From: Nymphaea colorata
Lineage: Eukaryota; Streptophyta; Magnoliopsida; Nymphaeales; Nymphaeaceae
Assembly: GCF_008831285.2 (NCBI RefSeq)
Contig: NC_045145.1
Coordinates: forward strand, 23,622,802 to 23,686,801
Reading direction: 5' to 3'
Length of the DNA stretch: 64,000 bases
Position 1 is the stretch's first letter. Each line of letters opens with the position of its first letter. Positions 21,014-30,639 of this stretch are shown piece by piece. The translations under genes and the position numbers were made by a program. The notes under the pieces were generated by a model that was not told the origin of the DNA, made no database searches, and saw only the letters and a list, made by a program, of their open reading frames with translations.

Positions 21014-21491
21014 GGCTGGGCCTAATTTTTAGTGGCCAGGCCTGGTACCCGACCCGGCCCGGCCCGGCAATATTATCGAGCCGGGCCGGCCCGGCCCTGC
21101 CCGATACCCACCCCTAGTACCGGTGTTCCTTTTACAGGTCTCTCTACTTAATCCACCCCAAGAGAAACCGAACAAATTTTTTCAAATTACAATTTTGCCA
21201 CTGAATGTTAAGCATGGGCACCAGGCCGGGCCACCGCCGGGTACCCGGTACTTGGCCCGACTCGGGCCTGGGCCCGGGCCTTGGAAAAATAGTTATCGGG
21301 CTGAGCTTACCAGGCCGGGCCCGGCCCGGTACCTTAACGGGTCGGGCTTGGGCTTGAGATTGTAACCGTCTGGGACCGAAAAGCCCGTCGGTAACTAAAA
21401 AAATATATAATTTTTTTTTTCAAAAAAAGTATTTTAGTACCATAGGTTAGGGTTTGTAAATTAATTTCATTCTCCCTCGTCCTTCTCCTCT

Positions 21492-21563
21492 TGTCCTCTG
21501 ACATCCGTGGCTGCAAGATTGAGATCTCCAATTGTCCTCTGACATCCGTGGCTGCAAGATTGC
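21492..21563. repeat. Two-copy tandem repeat, 31-bp units
   Basis: TTGTCCTCTGACATCCGTGG followed by CTGCAAGATTG occurs at 21492-21522 and again at about 21533-21563, separated by about ten bases, inside Pack-hAT-2. Confidence 0.85.
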
Positions 21564-21621
21564 AATTCTTGCTCTTCTCTTAAGATGTTTTTTTACCAGC
21601 TTAGATGAATCTCTGTCTTTC

Positions 21622-22080
21622 ATGGCCGCCTTCATCAGTTCCCAAATGCTCGGCTTCCTTCTTGCTCTCCTCTTAAAGGGTTTGTCTAGTTCTCGTTCTC
21701 CCTCTCTTTCGCTCTCTATACCTCCGTTCTAACTCTGTTGATACTGTGGATTGAAGAAGGTGGATGTGCAGAAGCAGTGGAGCGACGGTGCAGAGTTCAA
21801 GGGCATCAAGTATTCCGACGTCCCAATGAACCCCTCCGTCGATTTTCTCCTTCGCCATCGACTATACCTCAACCCCTTCCTCAAACAACCAGTACCTCCC
21901 CATCGACGGCTGTTTCACCGCCTTGTGGGATACCATCAACCTGTCCCCCTCCGCCGTCCTCCCTGCCAAATCCCTCTACCCCAATGCCAAATTCGTTCTC
22001 AGCCTCGGCAGTGACCCGTCGGCTCCCAGCCCGTCAATGCCGACTCCCATGTCGACGACATGGTTGACTCCCTTTCCTCT
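21622..22080 (+). pseudogene. GH18 chitinase 2-like fragment
   Basis: The ATG at 21622 opens a hydrophobic leader (MAAFISSQMLGFLLALLLKG) that looks like a signal peptide. From 21788 the sequence gives GAEFKGIKYSDVPMNPSVDF, matching the start of plant GH18 chitinase 2/RuBisCO-associated proteins (GAEF..VKFSDVPINP.V.F). A small deletion shifts frame, then SFAIDYTSTPSSNNQ, WDTINLSPSAV and NAKFVLSLGSD follow, the second beta-strand region of the barrel. Another shift precedes VDDMVDSLSSKK. The catalytic DxxDxDxE motif lies downstream in the family and is absent. About 120 of 300 residues remain, so it is inactive. Confidence 0.8.
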
Positions 22081-22289
22081 AAAAAAGCCTGGCCCATTAC
22101 TAATTGGGCTGGGCCGGGCCTCGGGAATAATATCAAGCCCGAGGCCCGATATACTATCGGCCCGGCCAGGCCTGACTATTAACGGGCCGGGCCTCGGGCC
22201 GGCCCGATATAGTTACCGGGCTAAAATTTTGGCATTGTTAACGGGCCGGGCAGGCCCGGCCCGGCCCGATGCCCAGCCTTACTGAAAGT

Positions 22290-22844
22290 CCTCAACCGAG
22301 AAGACGGGTTCATGTGAAAACATCGGTTCTTCTTAGAGCACGTGTCCATCACGTGTCCATTGCCCGCATCTTGCCAGACACGTACTTGCGGTGGAAATTT
22401 TTGTCGGATACTTACAGCGAAGCCACCTTAGGTGTGTTGGGTAAGTCTGTTCCAAATCTTGAACAAATTTCATTGTTTCTCCTTTTGTGTCTTTTACATT
22501 GAAAAAGAAAAAAAAGATTGACAGTTCTAACATCAAAGTATGAGCTCGGTTATAGAGACCACAGACTTATAAGTTGCGAGATTATTAGAGGCTGGTTGGC
22601 TTAGGGTTTGGTGAAGGAAGTGAATGGGAGTGGGTATGTGACAGCTACGTGTATGAATGAGGCTGGTTTCAAAGCTTTTCACCACTTGCCAATTAAAGAA
22701 GGGTTGGGTGAGTGGAAGCCACCCGAAGTCTTCTAGTCTGCTTGTTATAGAACTGCTTCGCCTACCAAGAACTGCTTTGGGAACGATATGTCTGTTAATT
22801 GGAATGTTACATTATCACATTTTGCATTTTAAAGGAATAGCAGG
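22290..22844. other. No feature recognised
   Basis: Moderate-GC sequence right of Pack-hAT-2. A short direct repeat CACGTGTCCAT occurs twice near 22338-22361. No gene was recognised. Confidence 0.5.
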
Positions 22845-23129
22845 CTCTAACCGCACATGGTAGGCATACAATAAAACCTGTGAGGCTGGTTAAATAAACC
22901 CAGCATTACACGATTTAGGGACTGATCTTCCGATTACCCTTGCTTGAGCCTCAAGAAGCAAACCCGGTTAATCTCTTTGCTTCAGTTTCTCTTTTTTTTT
23001 ATTTTGTTTCCTCTCTTTAGTTGAGGCTGCTACCTGCCGTTCGTGCACACACCTTGGAGACTCCGCTGGTGATTTTGCTGACGAGACAGACAAGGTTGCA
23101 GGCGTCTTCCGGCTGCAAGAACTCCAACA
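22845..23129 (+). repeat. LTR-like repeat, copy 1 (partner 33448-33728)
   Basis: This matches 33448-33728 in the same orientation, from CTCTAACCGCA to ACTCCAACA. It is followed by TTAGTATCAGAATA, a degenerate form of the tRNA-iMet primer site, and has a TAAATAA box at 22891 where the partner has TATATAA. These features suggest the right half of a Copia LTR. The left half is not recognisable here. Confidence 0.65.
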
Positions 23130-24717
23130 TTAGTATCAGAATAAGGTTGTTGAATCTGAAAAAAAAAAAATCCAAAGCAGTAAACCTACAATTCAATTTG
23201 GCTTTAGTTATGCCTGTATTGATCTTTCTATGTGCACATATGGTGCTTCAAATAGGGTCCGATTGAGGAAGAGGAATATACACATGATCCTTATTACAAG
23301 TGCCTCTGTCATTGCCTTTGAGCGATACATGTACATGCTGTCTAGGCATTATTCACAATAATAGACTGTCCAGATCATGCCAAAGTGTATAAACATATTA
23401 CACTCTGTTTTTCAATATTCTAGCATGCTAAAAATCTCAGAGCATCAATTATACATTTATGTATAATCTCTCTGCGTGTACATCACGGTTCCGCATTAAT
23501 AATGAAAAAAAGGGGAACCGAGAAATTTGTTTTAAGATGGCATGTTATTATATACATCACAAATAGCAAAATCCATATGCTTCTATTCTGGTACTGCACA
23601 TATAAATTTTCTGTCGTGTCCGTATAGTAAAACAGAAAGGTAGAACAAGGTTGTGCCCCTTATTTTTCATATATGAGGACCTTTCTGCTTCATAGCCTAA
23701 AAGATATTTTTTGTGCATATGCTTGATAGAAAAATCTTTATGCTTCCATCTTGAGGACTGTGCATGTGAACTCTAAAAAAAAAAAAATCATTCAACTAAG
23801 TATTAGCCTGTTTCTATTCATTGTTTGCATGTTGCATGATTAACTATAGAAATTGTTTAGATGAATCCTACATTACTAGTTCTGTGACTTATTATGACAG
23901 AGGAAATGCAGCATGCTTAGTGGATTCGATGAAAGACTATATATATGAAAAAAAGGGGATGCAAGATCACCAAATAAACTATGGAATAACAATGAGAGGG
24001 AAACATATATATGTGCTTCCAAGAACCTCTAGGAAAAGCCTCTGCACTGTTTGGACATTGGAACATATTCCCATCTGATGATGGGAAGAAATAAAAGGAG
24101 GATTAAAAAAAAAAACATGAAAGTCGGAATGAGTGTGTTGGACATAGCACAATGTTGAGGCAGTCACTTTGGTTATCGATGGCTGTTTGCAGAAATTAAT
24201 ATACTATAAAGAATTATGTGAAACGTTTGTTTTCTGTTGTGATACTTGTTTAATCTCTGATTTATTCTAACCTATTTGTTGTGATATCTAATGCCATGCC
24301 GTAAGATGTTCTTCCACAAGTGCGGTGGGTTTTTGAGTCTCTATTTACAGGAAAGAGCCACAAGGAAGGACAAATAGAAAAAAGAAAAAGAAAAAGGGCT
24401 GGACAGGCAAGAGCCCATGCTACTTTCTGTCTAGCGCTATTCTTGCCGCTACTATAGTAAAAGGGGAAGAAAGTAAATCCAAGGGGATAGGGAGTACTAC
24501 GGATCTTCCAGCAATAGACACCAGAGCATACTCTGTTTGATACCAAAAAAAAAACAGAATTAAAAAAAAGAAGGAAAGAGTGTAAGGGAGTTTAAATCGA
24601 CGGCTTGGAAAACCACCGCTGCCAATTTTTCCTGTCTTGACCAGAGAGCTCTTTAATGTTGTCTGCTGCTTGAGCAACTGAACACCATGGCTATTTATTC
24701 TACCGGGTGTGGCTGGA
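23130..24717. other. No gene recognised
   Basis: AT-rich DNA. The segment 24350-24545 looks compositionally different and open on both strands but matches nothing I can name. Confidence 0.5.
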
Positions 24718-24764
24718 GAAGGTGTCAACAGAAACACCAAGAAGGCTCTCAATGTGAATTACTT

Positions 24765-24956
24765 GAGAGATGAAAAGTCATATCTCTTGAGAGATGAAAA
24801 GTCATATCTCTTGAGAGATGAAAAGTCATGTATGTTGGAAGATGAAAAGTCATGTCTCCTAGTAGATGAAAAGACATGTCTCTTGAGAGATGAAAAGTCA
24901 TGTCTCTTGAGGGATGAAAAGTCATGTATGTTTAAAGATGAAAAGTCATGTCTTTT
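24765..24956 (+). repeat. 24-bp LTR minisatellite, 8 units
   Basis: Units are variants of TTGAGAGATGAAAAGTCATG plus TCTC. Eight copies occur here and about six, one shortened by two bases, in the 3' LTR (29248-29390). The unit length is a multiple of three, which makes a spurious open frame (LRDEKSCL repeats). Confidence 0.95.
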
Positions 24957-24986
24957 GAGAACTAGAGACCCCTTATGTAACTCCTC

Positions 24987-24995
24987 TATATAAAT
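24987..24995 (+). promoter_or_regulatory. Copia-2 LTR TATA box
   Basis: TATATAAAT lies about 30-45 bp before the likely transcript start and downstream of the minisatellite. The same box is at 29421-29429 in the 3' LTR. Confidence 0.65.
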
Positions 24996-25115
24996 GAGTC
25001 TCTCCACCAAAGGAAGGCAAGCAATAAATGATAGAACAATGGAGGTAAGCCCATTGGCTGAACCACTTTAAAATTTCATGTCCCTTTAATTATTTCTTCA
25101 TTTTGATTGTTAACA

Positions 25116-25129
25116 TGATATCAGAGCCA
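25116..25129 (+). promoter_or_regulatory. Copia-2 primer binding site
   Basis: TGATATCAGAGCCA follows the LTR directly. It differs by one base from the canonical tRNA-iMet site TGGTATCAGAGCCA. Confidence 0.9.
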
Positions 25130-25195
25130 CTGGTCCTTGTTAGTGTTGCTGCTAGATCCTAAGAATTACATCTTGTGTTGTCGCTTTTCATTCTC

Positions 25196-26060
25196 ATGGC
25201 AAATCAAGAAGCATCATCAAATATGGGAGTCAACTCTGATACGGGTGTGAATTTTCTTGCTTCTCCTCTTCTGTACCCAAGCAGTTTACAGCATTTCCTC
25301 ACCATCAAGTTAAATGCTGAAAATTATCTTATTTGGGAAGTAAACCTGCTCCGTCAATGTTTAGATGTGAAACAACTGAAATTAGTTTAGAATATATTGA
25401 ATAACTGAGAAAAGATCAGTTACTTTTGAGTTGGATTAAGTCCTCTCTATCTGGAGCAATACATACCCAAATTATTGGTTTAAAAACCTCTCTAGAGGTT
25501 TGGAGTGCTCTTAGGCAGTCATATGCTGCTCAATCTAGGGCTCGAATAATGCAGTTCAAATCACAGTTTCAAGATTTGAAAAAGAGGTCTAGTTCTATGG
25601 ATGTTTATATAAACAAAGCAAAAGCTATTGGTCATCAATTAGCCATTGCATCTAAACCCATTGATGAAGATGATCTTGTTCTTCAAATTCTTAGAGGATT
25701 GCTAAGTGAATATCTTGCTTTTAAAGTCAACATGGGAACTCGAAAGGACTCTGTCTCTTTGAATGAACTTCATGAACTTCTTCTCATACAAGAAGTCAAC
25801 TTAAAAGAATATGATTCTCAAACTTTTGAATCTATTATGCCGGCTGCGAATATTGCCTCAAAACAAGTTTACAATAAGCAAACCAACTACAGAGGTCATG
25901 GTCGAAACAACTACCAATCTAGAGGAGGAGTTCGAAAAGGTGAGCAATACCAAAATGATCCTCTTGTGTGCCAAATATGTGGAAAAGTTGGTCATATTAT
26001 AAACTTTTGTTGGTCATATACTAACTTGCTTAAAGAAAAAGACAATGTCTCATCAAGCAT
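25196..26060 (+). pseudogene. Copia-2 gag
   Basis: The frame starts MANQEASSNMGVNSDTGVNF, with the Copia gag_3-type KLNAENYLIWEVNLLRQCL block next. Two stops around 25388-25407 break it. Then comes the UBN2-type core (LEVWSALRQSYAAQSRARIM, QFKSQFQDLKKRSSSM), which is open to 26079. A CCHC zinc knuckle reads CQICGKVGHIINFC at 25969-26010 with normal C-X2-C-X4-H-X4-C spacing. The start is chosen as the first ATG of the gag frame after the primer site. Gag would assemble virus-like particles in the cytoplasm. Confidence 0.92.
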
Positions 26061-26089
26061 ATCATGCAGTTTCTTCTAGCACTCTGAAT

Positions 26090-27370
26090 CAAGACAGTGG
26101 AGATGACAATTGGTATTCTGACTCTGGTGCGACTCATCACATCACCAATGATATCAATAACTTGTCTATTCATGCTAAATACAAAGGTGAAGATGCAGTA
26201 AAAATCGGAGATGGATCAGGTTTGAGAATTTTTCATATTGGTTCTTCAACGACATCTCAAAATTTAGTTTTAAATGATCTCCTTCATGTGCCCAAAATAA
26301 CAAGAAACTTATTATCTGTAAACGTTTTTATAAGGATAATGGAGTCTATTCTGAGTTTCATCCTAATATGTGGTATGTTAAGCGGCAGGGAAGGAGAAAA
26401 ATTCTTCATCAAGGAACAAGCAGTGATGGACTACATAATATAGACCTTAGTAGCAGAAAAAAGGAAGCACAACTTGGAGAAAGACATATTATTGGGAAGT
26501 GGCACAAAAGACTTGGTCACCCTTCATTTTCCATTGTTAAAATGGTTTTGAACAAGTGTGATTTGTCTTATTATGATGATTGTTTGAATTATTTGTGTGA
26601 ATCTTGTCAAAAAGCTAAGAGTCATAAACTTCCATTTAATGTTATTTCAAATAATGTGAAACGCCCGCTTGAACTCATTTATTCTGATGTATAGGGTCGA
26701 GTCCCAATGGAGAGTGTGAATGGTTTTAAGTACTATGTGATTTTTATAGATGCATTTTGATCAGACGTCAGTCATGTTTTCAAAGCTTTCAAGGCACTTT
26801 CTGAAAATCTCACTGGGCACAAGATAAAATATTTTCACTCAGATTGGGGAGGAGAATTTCAAGGGCTTCAATCATATCTTGTCGATAATGGGATTGGACA
26901 TAGAATATCATGTCCTCATACCCCTGAACAAAATGGAGCAGCTGAAAGGAGACATAAACATATTGTTGAAACATGTTTATCTCTAATGGCAGAAGGTAGT
27001 ATTCCCAATAACTTTTGGTCATATGCTTTTTGTACTGCTGTATATTTGATTAACTGAATGCCAACCAAGATTCTTGTTTTTTCTTTTCCTTTGAAAAAAT
27101 TGTTCAAAGAGAAACCTGATTATGGCTTCCTCAAAATATTTGGATGTGAATGCTTTCCTTGTTTAAGAGCTTATCAGAAAAATAAATTAGATTACCGTTC
27201 TGAAAGATGTGTTTTATTGGGTTATGCTCCTCAACAAAAAGGATATTATTGTTTGGGTGTACGAACCGGTAAAATCTATATTTCAAGACATGTCCAATTT
27301 AATGAGAAAAAATTTCTTTTTATTGATATTCAAGAAACTAGAACTCAAGATCTAGAAAGTCAAAACTAAG
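26090..27370 (+). pseudogene. Copia-2 protease and integrase
   Basis: The protease site is kept as DSGA at 26120-26131 (YSDSGATHHIT). A frame change at about 26320 leads to the pre-integrase zinc finger (WHKRLGHP ... CESCQKAK). The integrase core follows: YSDV, HSDWGGEFQ and AAERRHKHIVE, so the D, D and E positions are present. In-frame stops occur at about 26692, 26758 and 27055 among others. The C-terminal part (FGCECFPCLRAYQKNKLDYR, LGYAPQQKGYYC) is the Copia-typical segment after the core. The enzyme would cleave the polyprotein and insert cDNA, but this copy cannot produce it. Confidence 0.92.
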
Positions 27371-27689
27371 CTATTATTTTAACATCTCCTCATGAATATC
27401 AGTTCTCAAACCCTACAATACCATCATCTAGTACCTCCACAACATCAGATGAACCCTTACTTGAGTATGAAACAAATAGTGAATCTCAACTTGAAACTCT
27501 TGGAAATGATCAGCCAACTCAATACAATGAAAATGAACCAAATCAAGAACGAGTCCATCCTATGACTACTAGATCTCAAGTGGGAATTTTCAAACCTAAT
27601 TCTAAATACAATGAGTTTCATACATTATTTTCTAGCAAACACTCTCTTCCAAGAGCTCTTGTCTCCACTCTTCTTGAAGACAAAGAACC

Positions 27690-29115
27690 CTCAAGTTTCA
27701 AGGAAGCATATGAAGATGAAAATTGGAGGAAGACCATGCAAGAAGAATATGATGCTCTTATTCGAAACAATACTTGGAAACTTGTTCCAAAGAAAGAAGC
27801 CAAACATTTTGTATGATGTAAATGGGTGTTCAAAATCAAGCGAAAGACGGATGTATCATTGGAAAGATACAAGGCTAGACTCGTCGAAAAGGGGTATAGT
27901 AAAAAAGAAAGAATTGACTGTACTGAAACCTTCAGCTCTGTTGTGAAGCCTACTACAATTCGGACAGTATTGACTATTTCTATTAGTCACAAATAAAAAA
28001 TACATCAGCTGGATATTTAAAATGCGTTCCTATATGTATCTATTTCAGAAGAAGTTTATATGGTATAACCACCCGGATTTCAAAAGGATTCTTTCCCAAA
28101 TCATGTATGCAAGCTTGAACGTGCCTTATATGGTTTAAAACAGGCTCCTAGGACATAGTTTGCCCGTCTTAGTCTATTCCTCCAAAATCTTGGTTTTAAA
28201 GGGGCTCAAACAGATTCATCTCTTTTTTATTTTGAGAAGAAGAGAAAAACTTCTATATGTTTTGGTATACATGGATGACATGATCATAAGAGGAAGCTCA
28301 CCTGAACATATTCATAAAATTATTTGTCAATTCAAAAGTGAGTTTGCCATTAAAGATCTGGGTGAGCTTTATTTCTTTTTGGGCATAGAAGCAAAAAGAA
28401 TTGACAATAAGCTAATATTGTCTCAAATGAAGTACATATTCGAGCTTCTCAAAAGAACAAATATGCTTGGAGCTAAGGGAATTTCAACTCCCATGGCATG
28501 CTCCCCTACTTTATCTGCTCTAACTAGATCAAATTTTTATGATCCAACTCTTTATTGCAACATTGTTGGCGCTCTTCAATACTCTACTATGACTCGTTCA
28601 AACATCTCTTATGCTGTCAACAAGGTTTCTTAATACATGCATCATCCTACTGATGCCCATTGAGATGCCGTAAAGAGAATCCTAAGTTATTTGAAACATA
28701 CTATTGATTATGGTCTTGTTATTAGACCTAGTTCAGTTCTAAATATTAATGCTTACTGTGATGTAGATTGGGTAGGATGTCTTGATGATAGACGACCTAC
28801 AGGTGGATATGCAGGGTTTATTGGATCCAATCTAGTTTCATGGAGTGCTAAAAAGCAGTCAGCTGTCTCTCGCTCTAGCACTTAGGCTGAGTATCGATCT
28901 ATTGCCAATACTACTGCTGAAATCATGTGGTTACAATTTTTATTAAAAGAACTTTGTGCTGATCAATCATAACCTCTCATATTATGGTGCGACAACATGG
29001 GCGTAGCTTATCATGCAGCTCATCCTACGTATCATAGCCACAGCAAAAACATAGAGATTGACCTTCATTTTGTTCGAGAAAAATTGGTACATCTCTTCCA
29101 AAGATTAGGTTGCTG
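27690..29115 (+). pseudogene. Copia-2 reverse transcriptase and RNase H
   Basis: The RVT_2 domain begins WRKTMQEEYDALIRNNTWKL and continues through KWVFKIKRKTD, LERYKARLV, and ALYGLKQAPR. The catalytic YMDD is intact at 28268-28279. Downstream are FAIKDLGELYFFLGIEA and the RNase H region (AYCDVDWVGCLDDRRPTGGY, SWSAKKQSAVSRSS, and a WCDNMGVAY block). Stops and frameshifts interrupt it at about 27816, 28000-28160, 28632, 28886 and 28972. Copying of element RNA into DNA is the role of the intact family enzyme. Confidence 0.93.
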
Positions 29116-29206
29116 ATACTTTTACTAAGCCACTTAGTAAGCAGCACCATTATCAAATAATTAACAAGCTCAATCTCATTGTTGGAGCATTGAGCTTGCA
29201 AGCTGA

Positions 29207-29549
29207 TGTTAACAGAGATACCAAGAAGGCTCTCAATGTGAATTACTTGGGAGATGAAAAGTCATGTCTGTTGGAAGATGAAAACTCATGTCTTCTAGCA
29301 AATGAAAAGACATGTCTTTTGAGGGATGAAAAGTCATGTCTTGAGGGATGAAAAGTCATATATGTTGAAAGATGAAAAGTTATCTCTCTTGGGAACTAGA
29401 GACCCCTTATGTAGCTCCTCTATATAAATGAGCCTATCCACCAAAGGAAGACAAACAAGAAATTATAGAGCAGTGGACTTAGGCCCATTAGCTGAACCAC
29501 TTTAAAAATTCATGTCCCTTTAATTATTTCTTCAATTTGATTTTTAACA
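29207..29549 (+). repeat. Copia-2 3' LTR
   Basis: 343 bp, from TGTTAACAGAGATACC to TTTTTAACA. It aligns with 24723-25115 throughout. The 50-bp length difference equals two 24-bp minisatellite units plus a 2-bp deletion. Confidence 0.95.
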
Positions 29550-29554
29550 GAAGG

Positions 29555-30639
29555 TACCATTGTTTTTTTGCTTCTGACGTTGCCGTAGAATCCGCCACTA
29601 CCTCTTTTATGGCAGACTCACAATAACCCTCGGTCGCTGCTGACAGTGCTGTCGAACCTTCACATCTAGCCAGCTCTCTGTGCCGCGAAGCCCTGTATCA
29701 CTGTTACCTTTCAGGCGGACCCGCGACTACTCGACTGTTGCTCCCTCCGCCCCGCTGCATCCATTCTTTCAAGTCCCCGACACTCGCTGGAAGGGGGTCC
29801 AAATAGAAAGTTTTAAATTTTTTTATATATATTAAACTAAAATGTTTTAAACTTACACAACAAAGCCCATGTCAACCTACCCGCTTCCCACCGCCCCTTC
29901 TCACCGGATAGCAGGTCATCGGTTCTCGCCGGACGCAACTCTGTTCATCTTCCCTGCGGTGACCATTCGATAGAAGGAAGAGAGGAAAGATGGTGAAAAA
30001 TGAGAAAAGACTCGCAAAGATGCACATCGTGAGCCCTGGAACCTCCTTATTTCCTCTGTGTGAATTTAAACCCTTGTGGAAAACTAAAGAAGAGGAAGTG
30101 TGTTGTTCGTCTGTTTCTTTCCAATGTCTTGCTGCTTTTGAGAACCGAGACATCAGATTTTCATCTGGTGATTTGTTGACGCTCACCGGTCGCCGGTTGC
30201 CGTAAACAACCATTGCTACAGAAAGGAAACCATAGCAGAGAAAGAAGAGAAAAGTCGAGATGAGAGGAGAGAGAAAGCGATGAATAAAAAAAGAAAAAAG
30301 ATCAAGAAAAGAGGTATTTATCCCACAACTTTAAAAATCATATTGACACCCCAACAATTTTTATAGTCTTCGTGAACATGGTTAAAGTTTTATAAGTTTT
30401 AACTCAGGACACTTTACTTATAGAAAATCGTTAAAAGTGGTTAAAAAATAGCACGGCATTTCGAAAAAGTTGTTTCCAACTAAATTCAAGTACATGGCTC
30501 CCTGTTAGAAATCGATTCGACGTGCATGTTTTGAAAGTACGTAAACAGGCTTATAGAGAATGTTTCAGCCTCAATCTTTAGTTGGGTGAAAACCACATAT
30601 AGAGATTGTACATAAGGGGGATCAATGCTAGAAAATACT
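29555..30639. other. No gene recognised
   Basis: Right flank of Copia-2. Frames at 29872-30213 on the minus strand and 29990-30205 on the plus strand are uninformative overlaps. No repeat relation was noted. Confidence 0.5.

Larger units (their letters stand above)
19865..21124. mobile_element. Pack-hAT-1: hAT-like element carrying PAL and PME pieces
   Basis: The element spans 19873-21116 (1,244 bp) and is flanked by the perfect 8-bp duplication GTACCGGT (19865-19872 and 21117-21124), the target length of hAT transposons. Its ends begin TAAGGCTGGG on the left and, on the other strand from the right, TAGGGGTGGG, followed by GGCCCGG-rich sub-terminal repeats. Inside are a pyrimidine-rich minisatellite (19916-20095) and GC-rich fragments of phenylalanine ammonia-lyase and pectin methylesterase. 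It encodes no transposase, so it would have depended on another hAT element. The gene content makes it a hAT counterpart of a Pack-MULE. Confidence 0.88.
21201..22289. mobile_element. Pack-hAT-2: hAT-like element carrying a GH18 piece
   Basis: The element spans 21209-22281 (1,073 bp), flanked by CTGAATGT (21201-21208) and CTGAAAGT (22282-22289), an 8-bp duplication with one mismatch. Ends are TAAGCATGGGCACCAGGCC on the left and TAAGGCTGGGCATCGGGCC read inward from the right. GGCCCGG-rich sub-terminal blocks occur at both ends (21225-21350 and 22085-22270). It lies 76 bp from Pack-hAT-1 and shares its end design. The interior holds a GC-rich GH18 chitinase-like fragment. No transposase is present. 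Confidence 0.85.
24723..25115 (+). repeat. Copia-2 5' LTR
   Basis: 393 bp, from TGTCAACAGAAACACC to GATTGTTAACA. It contains eight tandem 24-bp units at 24765-24956 and a TATATAAAT box at 24987-24995. Confidence 0.95.
24723..29549 (+). mobile_element. Copia-2: complete, decayed Copia retrotransposon
   Basis: The element has both LTRs, a primer site, gag, protease, integrase, reverse transcriptase and RNase H in Ty1/Copia order. A perfect 5-bp target duplication GAAGG flanks it (24718-24722 and 29550-29554). Total length is 4,827 bp, normal for the family. The coding region has many in-frame stops and several frameshifts, so it is not autonomous. The LTRs differ by 50 bp, mostly from minisatellite copy number, with moderate sequence divergence elsewhere, indicating an insertion of some age. 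Confidence 0.96.

Noticed and set aside
20384-21025. 213-codon plus-strand frame
   Set aside because: It is the antisense shadow of the PAL-PME frame, whose minus-strand translation matches known enzymes.
24765-24956. CRISPR-like array
   Set aside because: Units are contiguous 24-mers without spacers, inside a plant LTR.
24709-25010. Repeat protein with LRDEKSCL units
   Set aside because: Produced by the 24-bp LTR minisatellite, whose unit is a multiple of three; not a gene.
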